DNA from: Pelecanus crispus
Lineage: Eukaryota; Chordata; Aves; Pelecaniformes; Pelecanidae
Length of the DNA stretch: 64,000 nucleotides
Direction: 5' to 3'
NCBI RefSeq assembly: GCF_030463565.1
Contig: NC_134652.1
Coordinates: 15,415,397 to 15,479,396, forward strand
The position numbers and the translations under genes are program-made. Numbering within the stretch: the first letter of the stretch is position 1; each line of letters begins with the position of its first letter. Under the pieces are notes generated by a model. The model had not been told where the DNA came from and searched no databases. It was given only the letters and a program-made list of their open reading frames with translations. Below, piece by piece: positions 1 through 64,000 of the stretch.

Positions 1-54950
<54,950 letters not shown>

Positions 54951-55214
54951 CCCCCCCACCCCCCGCTCCCCGCCTCCCCAGCCCGACTGCGGCCCGGGAC
55001 GGGAGCCGAGGGGGCACCCCGCGCCCCGGCCCGCCCCCGCCGGTCGCCTATTGGGCGGACGGCGCGCCGCTTGGTCCGCCACTGGCTGAGCGCGCTGTCG
55101 CGTAAGGCAGAACCGGGAGGGGCGGGGTCTGCGCGCAGGGAGCTGCCATCTTGAGTGTGGCGCACCGGGGAGGGAGCCTGGCGTGGGGCCAGGACTGCCA
55201 TACTGTGAGTGGCG

Positions 55215-58200
55215 GAACTGTCTGGAGAGGGCTGTGGGGGCTGCCCCTTGGTCCTGCACCCCCCTGTGCAATGCACCCCCCGGGGCAGAACTGGGCACTG
55301 CAAAAAGGGGGGCGCACAAGCACCCTCTGGCCTGCTATGGCCTCCCTGACACCCCAATGGCAGCCAGGCACTCATTCCCCATTCACCTGGTCACACCCGG
55401 TTACTGCGATCCCCGCTCGGCCTCCTCCCCAATGCACCCACAGAGCCCCAAACCAAACAGCCCACCCGGATCTGGGGCATACCGGGGAGCTTGACAGGGA
55501 GAAGGTGCTAAAACGGCGGCAGCAGCATTGGGCTGGACTCAAGGCACCTGGCAGGCAGCCACGTGTTGGTGCCAGCCCTGCCGGGAGACGGGAGCAGCAT
55601 GGCAAAGAGGATCGATCTCCCACCATGGCTGGGTCCCAGCGTGTCCCCACACAGCACTCCCTCACCCAGGCTTGCACCCCCAGGAGAAGTGGGGGCACCG
55701 GCACTTGCGGTTAATTCACAGCTTGGGGGAGATGGCCCGTGTTTCTGGGGCAGTGGCAGAGGCTTTCTACACCGCCGCTCCCAGCCTGCCAGGCAGCCGC
55801 CATGCCGGATTGGCATGACGAGGTTTATCAGATGCTCAGATAACACATTAAGAAAAGCCAGGAAAAAATAATCAACTTAGCTTATCTTCTAGCCTGGCAT
55901 TTTTCAATCAGCGCAGTACTTGGGGCACACCTAACCCTGCTGGATCAGCTCGACTGCCTGGCTCTGGCATGGGCCCGCAGGTGTTAACCCATTGCACATG
56001 CAACCTGCTTGCTCCTCTCTCTGTAGGTAGGTAGCCAGTTCACCAGCCTCCACCAGCCTTTGGGCAAGGAGCAGTGAGCCAAGCCTGCCTGCTGGGGCTG
56101 CTGATGCCTCAGAGGAGACCTGCAGCCTCCCATGCCTCCCTAGCCCCTCCCCAGGCTCTGCTGCAGCCCGACATGACATTTTTGGTCTGATTATCATTTG
56201 AAGGGAGGTTGTAAACATGCTGGAGCACTGACTTTTCGGCCATGCACAGTTACTAAAGGAGCTTTATTCCGGTACCCAGCTAGCCCTGAAATTAGAGGCA
56301 CAGCAGGGAGGAGGCAGCCAGTGCACAGGAGCATGGGACAAGCCCAGATCAGGTGTGACTCATCACTGGAGGACAATTAACGCTTGCAGCTCTTCCCAAA
56401 GAGGGATGAGTCCAGCTCTGACTCCTAGCAATGAGGTTTCCTTCCTGTTGCAGCAATGGGAAATGGAGGAAGGGCTGGCTGGAGCCACCCTTGGCAGCAT
56501 GGGGACTTGCTGGCTCCAACCCCTCTGCTCCCCAGCAAGGCCAAGGCAGGCTGGGGAGTTACTGTGGGTTTGGGGAGTGTGGGCAGGCACCAGCTGCAGC
56601 GACCATCTCCTGACACTGGAGCGATATGAGCTGTTGAGATGACTTGAATCCTCCGGGGGGGATTCCAGCTACAACCTAGAAACCCCGCTGAGCTAAACTG
56701 TCAGCTGGCATAAATCCATGCCGATCCAAAGAGGGAATCCACTGCTACAAGCTCAGTGGGGGAGGTCTGTTTTGCGGATGGTGCCGGCCAACTTGTCAAT
56801 CCTCCAAGCCCAGAGTAACCCTCTTCCTCTGGCCAAGAGCAACGAGTTGCAACACATCCTGCTCCCCAGGGCAGGGGGAGAGCTGGCATGAGATGGCAAT
56901 AAGTCTTCAGAGGGTCCCCCTGCTCCACCGACCCTCCACTATGGCTGGAGACAGGGAAAAAGGAGTGACAAAACCACCGAGGCTTTCCCACCGTGGTCCC
57001 AACCTTGGCTTCGGGTGGCTGCTGCCCTTGGCATCGCTGGCCGCAGATCCCCCTACCCTGCTGGGCCTCCAGCACTGCAAATGCAGGAAGGGTCACCAGC
57101 AAGAGCGTGGCTGTGATGTGCAGGGAAAAAGCAGTTTTAGGGCACCGTGGCACGTAATGTTACAAGCATCGCCATGCTCCCGAGCATGCCAGAGGCACCT
57201 TGGACCCAAATACAGCCCAGGCTGCTACAGGTACTTTTCTGAAAGTGCTCAAAGCAGTTTTGGATGTAGGACAAGAGCAGCTCGAGTTAAGGAGCTTAAG
57301 AAAAGCAGAGAGCAGAGATGTCTCCTTGTGGCTTCTTCCCACTCCCAACAGGAGTGACATCTGTTTCGTTTCATGTGCTTATCTATTCTTTTAATTGCGC
57401 ATTAACAAGAGATCTAATAATGCCCAGGGAACAGATACACAAGTTTGAACACATTTTCCCACTTTCCGCTGACCTATTAATTATTTCAGAGCTCTTGTGC
57501 AGCTTTCTAGCTGTACCTACATGTGGTTGGAGACGTTATCCTCTGCCTCTTGCAGCTTGGGCAGAAGCAAACCTGCTGTGGATAGAGCTTGGCCCTTCAA
57601 GAAATACGTTTTGGGTTTGGCTGCTCTCTCTGTAGGAGCCGAGTGGTTAATGCCAGAAAGCCCTTTGGCTGCAGACCCTGTGTCTCCACTCGGGCATGCA
57701 GCTGATGTGGGGATGCTGCTGCCCTCGGGGATCTGACACGTATCCCTGGCTGGAGTGATGAGTGTGGACCATCCGCTGGGCCATGGGGCTCTCCAAGCAG
57801 CCACAGCCTATGGCTGGTTAGAAACCCGCTTGTCCCACCAAGGGATATTCATCAGCAAGCAGAGAGCCTGGACACAGCTGGTTGAGGGCGGGAACTTTAG
57901 CCCAGGACTTGGGCTAAACTCTGAGGCTACTTCCTCCTCCAAAACCAGGCTGCAGCAAACTCAAGCCACTCTTCTTTGGGGTGGGAGAGGCCTCATGGCA
58001 GAGCTAGGTTAGCATCATGCAAATGCTGCCTGGCCAAGACAAGCAACACCCGTGGGTGTAGGAAAGGTAACCCAGTGTCAACTCCCCAGTCCCCTCAATG
58101 GGATGAGAGTCACCATAGCACAGCACTGTCACCTCCCTTTGTCACTTGCCTCAGGACTGTTCACAGCCCCCAGACCCTCTCGGGGAAGGCTGTATGGGGT

Positions 58201-58404
58201 GCCCAAAGGTTTCAGGGCTCATGCCAGCCCTTGCAGAGCCTCGCGGCTCTTCCTCCTCCTCCTGGCTCCTGTGCTGACGCTCACCCTGGTGCCTGGTCAG
58301 ACACAGGGCCGGCACCTTTCCCTTTCAATGCAGGCATAAGACCCACATACCAGCCCTGCCCAGGGAAGCAGACACCCAGAAACCAGCCAAAAGCAGAACC
58401 TGCA
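55215..58404. other. Intergenic gap between WBP1L promoter and SFXN2 3' end
   Basis: About 3.2 kb, moderately G+C rich. It has a cluster of GATA-type motifs at 55824-55887 and an AT-richer stretch at 57360-57500. No coding exon was recognised. Open frames here are short, overlap on all strands and match nothing I know. It may hold upstream enhancers of WBP1L or a divergent transcript. Confidence 0.65.
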
Positions 58405-61400
58405 GCTGTTTTTTAAAAATCACCACATTTTATTTTTCAACCCTCCTCTCTGTCACTTGCAGCGTTGCTGTTCAGAGCCTGAGTAATGCCCCGACAGCTT
58501 TGTCACTCCTATGTCTCCTTCCCCCTGTCCAAGGGGGCGAGAGTCGACTGTCCCCCAAGGTCCTTGGTCCTACTGTGGGGGCAGAGAGATGCAGGACAAG
58601 GGTGATGGCTGGCTCTCGTACTCAGAAGAATGGGTAGATTGCAAAAATTAGAGCTTAAAAACAATTAGCTATTTCTCTCCTGGATTGTGGCAATCGCAAA
58701 GTGAGTAAAACCTGAACCTGAGAGCAAGGAAGGCATGGTCCAAGCATTGGTCCCTGGACTTTGGGTTGCTCCCTGTGCAGAGGGGACAGGTTCCTTCCCA
58801 CCTGCCAAGGAGTGATCCAGTTCTTGGTAAGAGGCCACTGTGGTGGTTTAAGGCATCAACGTGCTTTGGTTCCTGGTACGATGGCAGGGCGCCTGCTTTT
58901 GGAGGTAGGACTGTGCTCTGAGCCCCGAGGGAGAGAACCTGATGCCTCACGGGGCTGAGCCCAGTGACCGCGTGAGACTCAGACAGGCCAGGCAGATCCT
59001 CCTGCACAGGGCAGGAGGAAGGCACAGGGAGCACAGCCATCGCTCAGGGCAAGAGGGACGTGGGGAGGCAGGGACATGGCCAGCAGCAGAGGGGAGGAGG
59101 CTCAGGACAAGCCAAAGTGCTGCAAGCCGGGCACACAGAGCCAGATCCTGCCTCTCCAGGGGAAGGAGGCAGCAGAGATGGTGCTGGGCTGGGAGGCAGA
59201 TCTGGCTGGACTGTGCCTCTGAGCCCTGCTCAGGGGACGCGGGGCTGGTGGTGGCAGGGGGCTGGAGGGGTGTGATGGCTCCTGAGGTAGTCTCCGTTCA
59301 CAGTCCCTTGTTAAAATAGACGTACGGCACTTTGTCCCCGTGCTTGGCCATGATGCTGTCACGCAGCTCTGGCTCGAGGTCAGCCAGCGCAAGGGAGCTG
59401 TGGGGAGAGGGGATAGACACTGAGACCTACAACCCTGACCACCCTTCCCATTGCCATTCGAGATCCCCTGCAGTCCCTGGGATCTTGCAGGCTCACATCA
59501 AGACCCACCACCCATCCCTGGCATCCACTGCTCCCAGTGCTGGGGGACTGGGGGTCCCATTGCTCCCAGCACAGAACTCGCAGAGCAGGGGAGGCACACA
59601 CTCTCCTGCTGCCCGGGGCACAGGCATGTACAGGCAGGCGCTGCCTTGGGTTGAAGGGTGGGTGCCCATCATGCTTCTGAGATGGGCAGAGAAGAGCTAG
59701 GGGAGGAGGAAGGCTCCCAAGATCCCACAGAGGAGGGGAAATAGCGGGACAGGTACCATCTCTGCGGGAACAGGGCGCAGGCTGCTGGCACCATGAACAC
59801 GAGGCTGTGGGACAGAGAAGAGCCGAGCGTTAGTGTTGGGGATCACAGCCTGTTTGCTCCCCGTCCGCAGGGATCTCAGCCCAAGAGGTGCTGCTCACAC
59901 CCCACAACTCCCAGTAACTGGGGAAAGCCCAGGCTGAAAGGCAAGCAGCTCTGCAATCCCCTGCTGGGAAAGAGGTCCTTTTTCTGGGGTGATTTCAAGC
60001 ACCCCTCAGAGCCACGCTCGGGGCACCCACAGGCTTTCAAGCAGTGAGATACTTACAAGCCCCCGCACAGCAGCACCTGCAGAGGCCCGTGGAGAACCCG
60101 GATCCGCTGCAAGGGAAGAGCCAGGAGTGAGTCCCCAGCCTCACCGCAAGCCCCACTCATGGGGTGAGGAGACTTCTCCTCTCAGGAGGGCTGAATGCCC
60201 AACACCTCCGGGCTGCCACTGACCCCTGCCACCCTCCCACATCCTCTCCATGTCACCCGAGAGACCTTTGGTGTACTGGCGAGTCGAACAGGGGACAAAG
60301 CAAGCTGGGCTCTGCAACCCCCACATTTCATCCCCAGCATCTTGGTGGCTGGGGAGCAGGGTTGGGACACCACAAGACCCACTAGAAAACCGTGGCAGGA
60401 GAAACATAGGCTCACCTGCATGAAGGGGAATTTCTCCAGGTGCTCCATGATGATGGGCAAAATAACTAGGTGCAGAAAGAAAAGGTCAGCCCCCCGCCCC
60501 ACCAAGCCAGCCCGCAGGGCTGCCGCAGCAGGACCCTCCTTCTGGAGGCCATGGCAGCGGCTGGTTGTGCTGGGGGCTGCTGGGTGTTTGCTCATGGCAG
60601 GGATCTGGCACAGGACCCCTATCCATCCATCGTCTGGGCAGCACACTCTGTACTCCTTGTGCTCCCATCCCTCCTGCCAGGCTTGCGGCAGAGCAAAGGT
60701 CTCATGAGGGCAAGGGGATGTGGGGCTGTGGGGTGAGGAGTCAGGGCCAGAAAGTGCGAGAGGTGTCCTCGTGGGGCCCGACCGCCACAGGAGCACCCCA
60801 CATCCCCCAAGGGCTGCGGGTTGGGATGGGGAGGGCTGGGAGCCTGGGGGGCTCTGATGGGAATGGCAGGATGGGGGGACCAGCTCCAGCAGTGAGATGA
60901 GACCAAATGCCACCTGGGATGCAGGGCCACCCTCCCTCTTCTTCCCAGGGGGAAGTTGAGGCAGGGGAGGGTGAGGTGGCAGGTCCTGGGGGAGCCCCTG
61001 GTCTGCCCCCCCCCCCCCCCACTCACTCATGCCCGGTGCTGCCATGGTGATCCTGGAGACCACAACCTGCGCGATGCCCTTCGCCGCCGCCCTCTGCAAA
61101 CAAGAGCAGTGGGTGAGCCCCCACCGCGCCGTGCCCCGAGCTGGACACCCACCCCGAGACTCACCCTGGAGCAGCCGAGCTCATTGTTGTCCCCATCTGT
61201 CACTGTCACCCCATTGATGATCTCCCTGGAGGGGACAGGTAGTGGTGAGTGGTGACCGGGATGGCTGCGGACTCGTGAGGAGGACATAGCAATGGGGTGA
61301 GGCGGTGCCAAGGGGTCCCCCATACTGTGCTGGCACAGCAGCCCCGGCCACCCCCAGCCCTGACCCCAGGGCACAGGGCTGCACCGCCCCGGGGTGCCAC

Positions 61401-63727
61401 GGTCCCCAGCCCAGCCGATGCTGCCATCTTCAGGGCACGGCTGTGAACAGGGTCCGGCTGTCTGGGGGACAGACAGCCACCTGGGACCTCCTGCAGCCAA
61501 GCCAGGGGACAGTCCCGGACACAGCACCCCACCTCCCCGTGCCATGACCCACAGGGAACCCCCCCCAAGCAGCAGACACAGGTCTCCAGATGGGTCCCAT
61601 CTAGGGGGTCCCAGCGCCAGGACATCATGGAGTGGGGCTCTCCCATAACCACACGCAGAAGACCTTTGGGTCTGAGGGATCTTCCAGCCCAGATCCCAGA
61701 ACAGCTATCCTCAGCCCACAATGCCCCTCCTGCTCCGGGCAGAGGCTGAGCCACCCCACCCAGCACCCTCCACCAGAGACCCAGCACCGCAAATACGCAG
61801 ACCCCACATCACCTCCCTCCTGTCCTCCCACCCCCTCCAGCCCCCGGGATGGGAAACCGTGGCAGAGTGACCAGGCAGCCCAGGAGCCCGGCTGCCACCA
61901 GTTTGCCTTTGGAGCGCCCGGTCCCTTGAGCGTCCCAGCTGTGCGTGGCACTTACTGTTGCCGCATCATGGGGATATTGACACAGTTGGCAGCAGCCACG
62001 GCTGCGAAGGGGACCCAGCGGGCCAGCAAGGGGGGTGCTCGCTGCGGGAGACAGGCTGGCATCAGCGTGGGAGGGCAGGGTGCGGCCGGCTGCCCCACTC
62101 AGCCCTGGCCCCACGTACCTTGGTGTAGAGGTTGAGTCCCACCGCAGTGGCCAGGGCCGTACTGGTGGCCGTGATGTAAGCCACCCCTATTTGCCTGGAC
62201 AGTGATTTGCAAAAAAGGGAGAGAAAAGAAACACCAACTCATCGATCCTGTTCCTTTGGTGCCCAAGATGGGGCATGGGGGGTCCTTGTGGGACATCAGG
62301 GGGGTCCCAACACAGAGGGTCCCCATCCCATGCAGGGGCACGCTCACCTCAGGGAGATGGGGGAGGCAGCGTTGCGGTTGGTGTAGTTGACGATGGCATT
62401 GAAGGACTGGTTCACCCACTGCCAGAAAACCACAGCAGGCACCGTCCTGCGGAGGGAAGGTACCGGGAGAGCACCCGAGGGCCGTCAGGGACACCTGGCC
62501 TGTGCCTGTGGCCAGCCTTGGCACGGGGACAGCCAAGGTGCCCTCAATGCCCTTGTCCTGGTGTCTCCCAAGGGAAACTGAGGCACTGCGGCAAAGCTGC
62601 AGGCCAGTGGCAGAGCTGGGAAATGACACCAGGAGTCCTGTCTGCTGCGGGGCTTCGGGAAGCACAGGAGGCGGGGCCCAGCCCTGCAGGGTGCTTGGCC
62701 AGGGGTGGGAGACCCAGCTCTCAGCAGGGCGGCAGCCATCCTGCCGGGCTGAGATAAGCCTTTGTCAACGGGAGCGGCGAGGAAGGGGTGCATGCTGACA
62801 GAGGCATCTCTGGGGGTGACCGGGATGCCTGGGCTCCTACCGGAGTCTCAGGGACACTGAGGTGGGGCAGGAGGGGATATGGGGAGATGTGGGTCTGAGT
62901 GAGCTTTGGGATGTGGGAGGGTGGAGGTGGGCTGGGAAGAGGGTGACCCATCAGCACTGGGAGATCCCTCACCCAGGCTGGACCTTGCCAGCAACCAGCA
63001 AAGCAGTCCAGCAAACAGGGGTGGGATGGGACGGGGATCCATTGGGAAAGGCAGTGTCTGTCCCACACGTCCTCTGCACCAGGGACAGGATAGCTCCCCC
63101 CCCCCCAGGCAGCCATTTCAGAAGGGAAACGCAGGGAGCTGTCAGCATGGGCTGGAGCTGCTGGAGCAGCCTGGCCTGGGGGCACGTTTGGTCCTCAGTT
63201 TTGGGGGCCGTTATGGTCCGTGGAGCAAGAGCAGCGGCCACGCAGGACTTGGCTGCGTTAATCATTGCAGGGGCTCCAGGAAGAGCTGAGCTGAGGGTGA
63301 AGTGAGACCATCCCCAGCCATGCCTGGGGCTGGGCGGATCCACGATGCTTCCACCACAGGCTGGGCACTGGGGACAGGGCACAGGGACACAGGATTTGGC
63401 CACGGGACAGAGGCAGGCGCAGCAGCCAGGAACATGCCTCGGGCAGCGGCCAGCCTGGGAGGAGGCAGACTGACTGTGCCCCAGCCCTCAGAGATCCCTC
63501 GAGGGGCTGGGGGCTGTCAGGGCTGCGTCCCCAGCCCGGCATCCCCAGGGGCTCACCGATAGAACTGGAGCATGCAGCCGGTGAGGGCCATGCCCCCCGG
63601 CACCTGGAAGGACATCCTCCCGATGAGGTTCATCTTCTCGCCGCTGTCGGGGTGGAAGGCCGAGTCGTACAGCTTCTTGGCGTAGAGCAGCTGCTCCCGG
63701 CTGCTTCCCGGCGGCACCAGCCCGGCC
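58405..63727 (-). CDS. SFXN2: Sideroflexin-2 gene, 5'-partial, with 3' UTR
   Basis: Sideroflexins are multi-pass mitochondrial inner-membrane proteins. SFXN1 carries serine for one-carbon metabolism, and SFXN2 has been linked to mitochondrial iron and heme balance. Ten coding exons read in order on the minus strand: 63557-63727, 62348-62446, 62119-62194, 61956-62041, 61165-61225, 61027-61093, 60416-60465, 60057-60106, 59757-59804 and 59298-59397. All visible boundaries are GT..AG and all phases join, giving 268 codons plus a stop. Family hallmarks are HPDSGEK, IGRMSFQ, the [10 protein letters not shown] stretch, [22 protein letters not shown] and the terminal YVYFNKGL. The choice of SFXN2 over SFXN1, 3, 4 or 5 rests on [17 protein letters not shown] and FMLQFYR-like wording, compared with human SFXN2 from memory. 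Human SFXN2 has 322 residues, so about 54 N-terminal residues lie beyond the right edge. No frameshift or premature stop is seen. WBP1L follows on the same strand, as in human. Confidence 0.96.
58429..58434 (-). promoter_or_regulatory. Poly(A) signal AATAAA, probable SFXN2 3' end
   Basis: The plus strand reads tttatt, which is AATAAA on the minus strand, inside an A/T-rich patch. It lies about 865 nt past the SFXN2 stop. Cleavage would be expected 10-30 nt further left. I saw no better hexamer between the stop and this point, but transcripts were not available. Confidence 0.6.
59298..59397 (-). CDS. SFXN2: SFXN2 last coding exon with stop
   Basis: 100 nt after a ccccacag acceptor. It encodes [32 protein letters not shown] and a TGA stop at 59298-59300. 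YFNKGL is the invariant C-terminus of SFXN1, 2 and 3. The 3' untranslated region runs on to lower coordinates. Confidence 0.96.
59757..59804 (-). CDS. SFXN2: SFXN2 coding exon
   Basis: 48 nt, from a cccacag acceptor to a gtacct donor, a weaker donor than the others. It encodes [15 protein letters not shown], matching the family block ending in LFPQ, and ends in a split cysteine codon. Confidence 0.94.
60057..60106 (-). CDS. SFXN2: SFXN2 coding exon
   Basis: 50 nt, from a cttgcag acceptor to a gtaagt donor. It encodes [16 protein letters not shown] and the first two bases of a phenylalanine codon. It begins the last conserved membrane segment. Confidence 0.94.
60416..60465 (-). CDS. SFXN2: SFXN2 coding exon
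   Basis: 50 nt, from a cacctag acceptor to a gtgagc donor. It encodes [16 protein letters not shown], matching the family stretch after SAPGM. The first two bases complete the isoleucine codon begun in the previous exon. Confidence 0.95.
61006..61020 (-). repeat. 15-G run (C on plus strand) at an SFXN2 splice donor
   Basis: The plus strand has 15 C between gtctg and actcactcat. In SFXN2 orientation the G run begins directly after GTGAGT, the donor of the exon ending at 61027. Confidence 0.95.
61027..61093 (-). CDS. SFXN2: SFXN2 coding exon beside a poly-G run
   Basis: 67 nt after a tttgcag acceptor. It encodes [20 protein letters not shown] and GM, and ends with the first base of an isoleucine codon. 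The donor is gtgagt. In gene orientation the intron then begins GTGAGT followed at once by 15 G residues (plus strand 61006-61020). Confidence 0.95.
61165..61225 (-). CDS. SFXN2: SFXN2 coding exon
   Basis: 61 nt, from a ctccag acceptor to a gtgagt donor. It encodes [20 protein letters not shown], the matrix or intermembrane loop that follows the NIPMMRQ helix in the family. The glutamine codon at its start is split over the intron. Confidence 0.94.
61956..62041 (-). CDS. SFXN2: SFXN2 coding exon with the NIPMMRQ motif
   Basis: 86 nt, from a cccgcag acceptor to a gtaagt donor. It encodes [20 protein letters not shown] and VNIPMMRQ. The AAANCVNIP(M)MRQ block is the most conserved sideroflexin signature, and all of its residues are present here. 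Confidence 0.96.
62119..62194 (-). CDS. SFXN2: SFXN2 coding exon
   Basis: 76 nt, from a gtccag acceptor to a gtacgt donor. It encodes [20 protein letters not shown] then NLYTK, a predicted membrane segment rich in Ala and Thr that matches the SFXN2 region with the TATTTAVATAVG wording. Confidence 0.95.
62348..62446 (-). CDS. SFXN2: SFXN2 coding exon
   Basis: Read from a ccgcag acceptor to a gtgagc donor (99 nt). It encodes [19 protein letters not shown] followed by [13 protein letters not shown], the conserved hydrophobic and polar block after the first helix of sideroflexins. Both ends split an arginine codon. Confidence 0.95.
63096..63106 (-). repeat. 11-nt homopolymer in an SFXN2 intron
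   Basis: Eleven C on the plus strand (G in gene orientation), within the intron between the exons at 63557-63727 and 62348-62446. No splice site is nearby. Confidence 0.9.
63557..63727 (-). CDS. SFXN2: SFXN2 coding exon (first visible)
   Basis: This exon follows a cttgcag acceptor and ends TTC TAT CG before gtgagc, with the arginine codon split over the intron. It encodes AGLVPPG, then [17 protein letters not shown], the family motif [18 protein letters not shown] and LQFYR. The first base completes a codon from an exon outside the window. It is the longest visible exon (171 nt). Confidence 0.96.
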
Positions 63728-64000
63728 CTGCAAGCCCAGAGCCTGTCAGGCGGTGCTGCACAGCCCCACCGGCACCTGGCACCGCCGGGGCACGGAGCCC
63801 CAGGCGCCAAACATGAAAGGCGGAGGAAACATCTCCTGCGAGGGAAACTTGTCCCAGCTTGAGGCTCCCGGGAGAAGCCTGGGAAACTCCCCAAAACTGC
63901 CTCCGACAGATGTTACATTCCAGCATGCCCACTGGGAAACGACTGCCTCTGTGCCCCCGCGGCCCCGCAGGGCGGTCGGGTATGGCTGTGGGCACGGGGA
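63728..64000 (-). other. SFXN2 intron at the right edge
   Basis: Sequence upstream of the first visible SFXN2 acceptor. It does not encode the expected sideroflexin N-terminus (the PRWDQRTF-type block), so that exon lies beyond the window. Nothing else was seen. Confidence 0.8.

Noticed and set aside
55151..55714. 187-codon plus-strand frame starting at the CpG island edge
   Set aside because: Several other frames of similar size cover the same G+C-rich bases on both strands, and its peptide matches nothing I recognise.
60182..61099. 305-codon minus-strand frame
   Set aside because: It is SFXN2 exons 61027-61093 and 60416-60465 read straight through the introns between them. The exon and intron model fits the family, and the continuous frame does not.

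Overview
The window is vertebrate nuclear DNA, almost certainly from a bird. The repeats I can recognise are CR1-type non-LTR retrotransposons with the typical avian 3' tail (ATTCTATGATTCT). Both genes are split into exons with GT..AG introns, and there is a CpG-rich promoter block. The species cannot be fixed from the sequence alone. There are no prokaryotic features.

Two protein-coding genes are supported, both on the minus strand and both incomplete. SFXN2 (sideroflexin-2, a mitochondrial inner-membrane carrier) occupies about 58.4-63.7 kb. Ten coding exons can be read through to the stop codon and a poly(A) signal; only the N-terminal exon(s) lie beyond the right edge. WBP1L (WW domain-binding protein 1-like, also called OPAL1) occupies most of the rest. 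Its CpG-island first exon is at 54.86-54.95 kb and its cysteine-rich exon 2 is at 8.39-8.49 kb. An alternative first exon encoding MPFLLGLRQ sits inside the large first intron at 18.35 kb. The transmembrane and PPxY exons (3 and 4) are not present and must lie left of position 1. The order SFXN2 then WBP1L on the same strand matches the human 10q24.32 block ARL3-SFXN2-WBP1L-CYP17A1.

Layout: 1-8391 is WBP1L intron 2. 8392-8494 is WBP1L exon 2. 8495-54863 is the 46-kb first intron; it holds the alternative promoter and exon, a CR1 copy with an 860-nt uninterrupted reading frame (38.2-39.2 kb), at least two shorter CR1 fragments, a tRNA-derived SINE-like remnant (37.2 kb), homopolymer and G-rich tracts, and a small CpG-dense patch (50.3-50.5 kb). 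54.4-55.2 kb is the CpG island and main WBP1L promoter. 55.2-58.4 kb is the intergenic gap. 58.4-64.0 kb is SFXN2.

The most interesting points are the two WBP1L start exons, which predict N-termini with and without a signal peptide; a 15-G run directly abutting an SFXN2 splice donor; a tRNA-like A-box/B-box element; an 18-bp perfect palindrome with a homeodomain-type site; and an inverted pair of CR1 tails. I found no evidence for a new multi-gene system. Nearly all other open frames in the window look like chance frames in introns.
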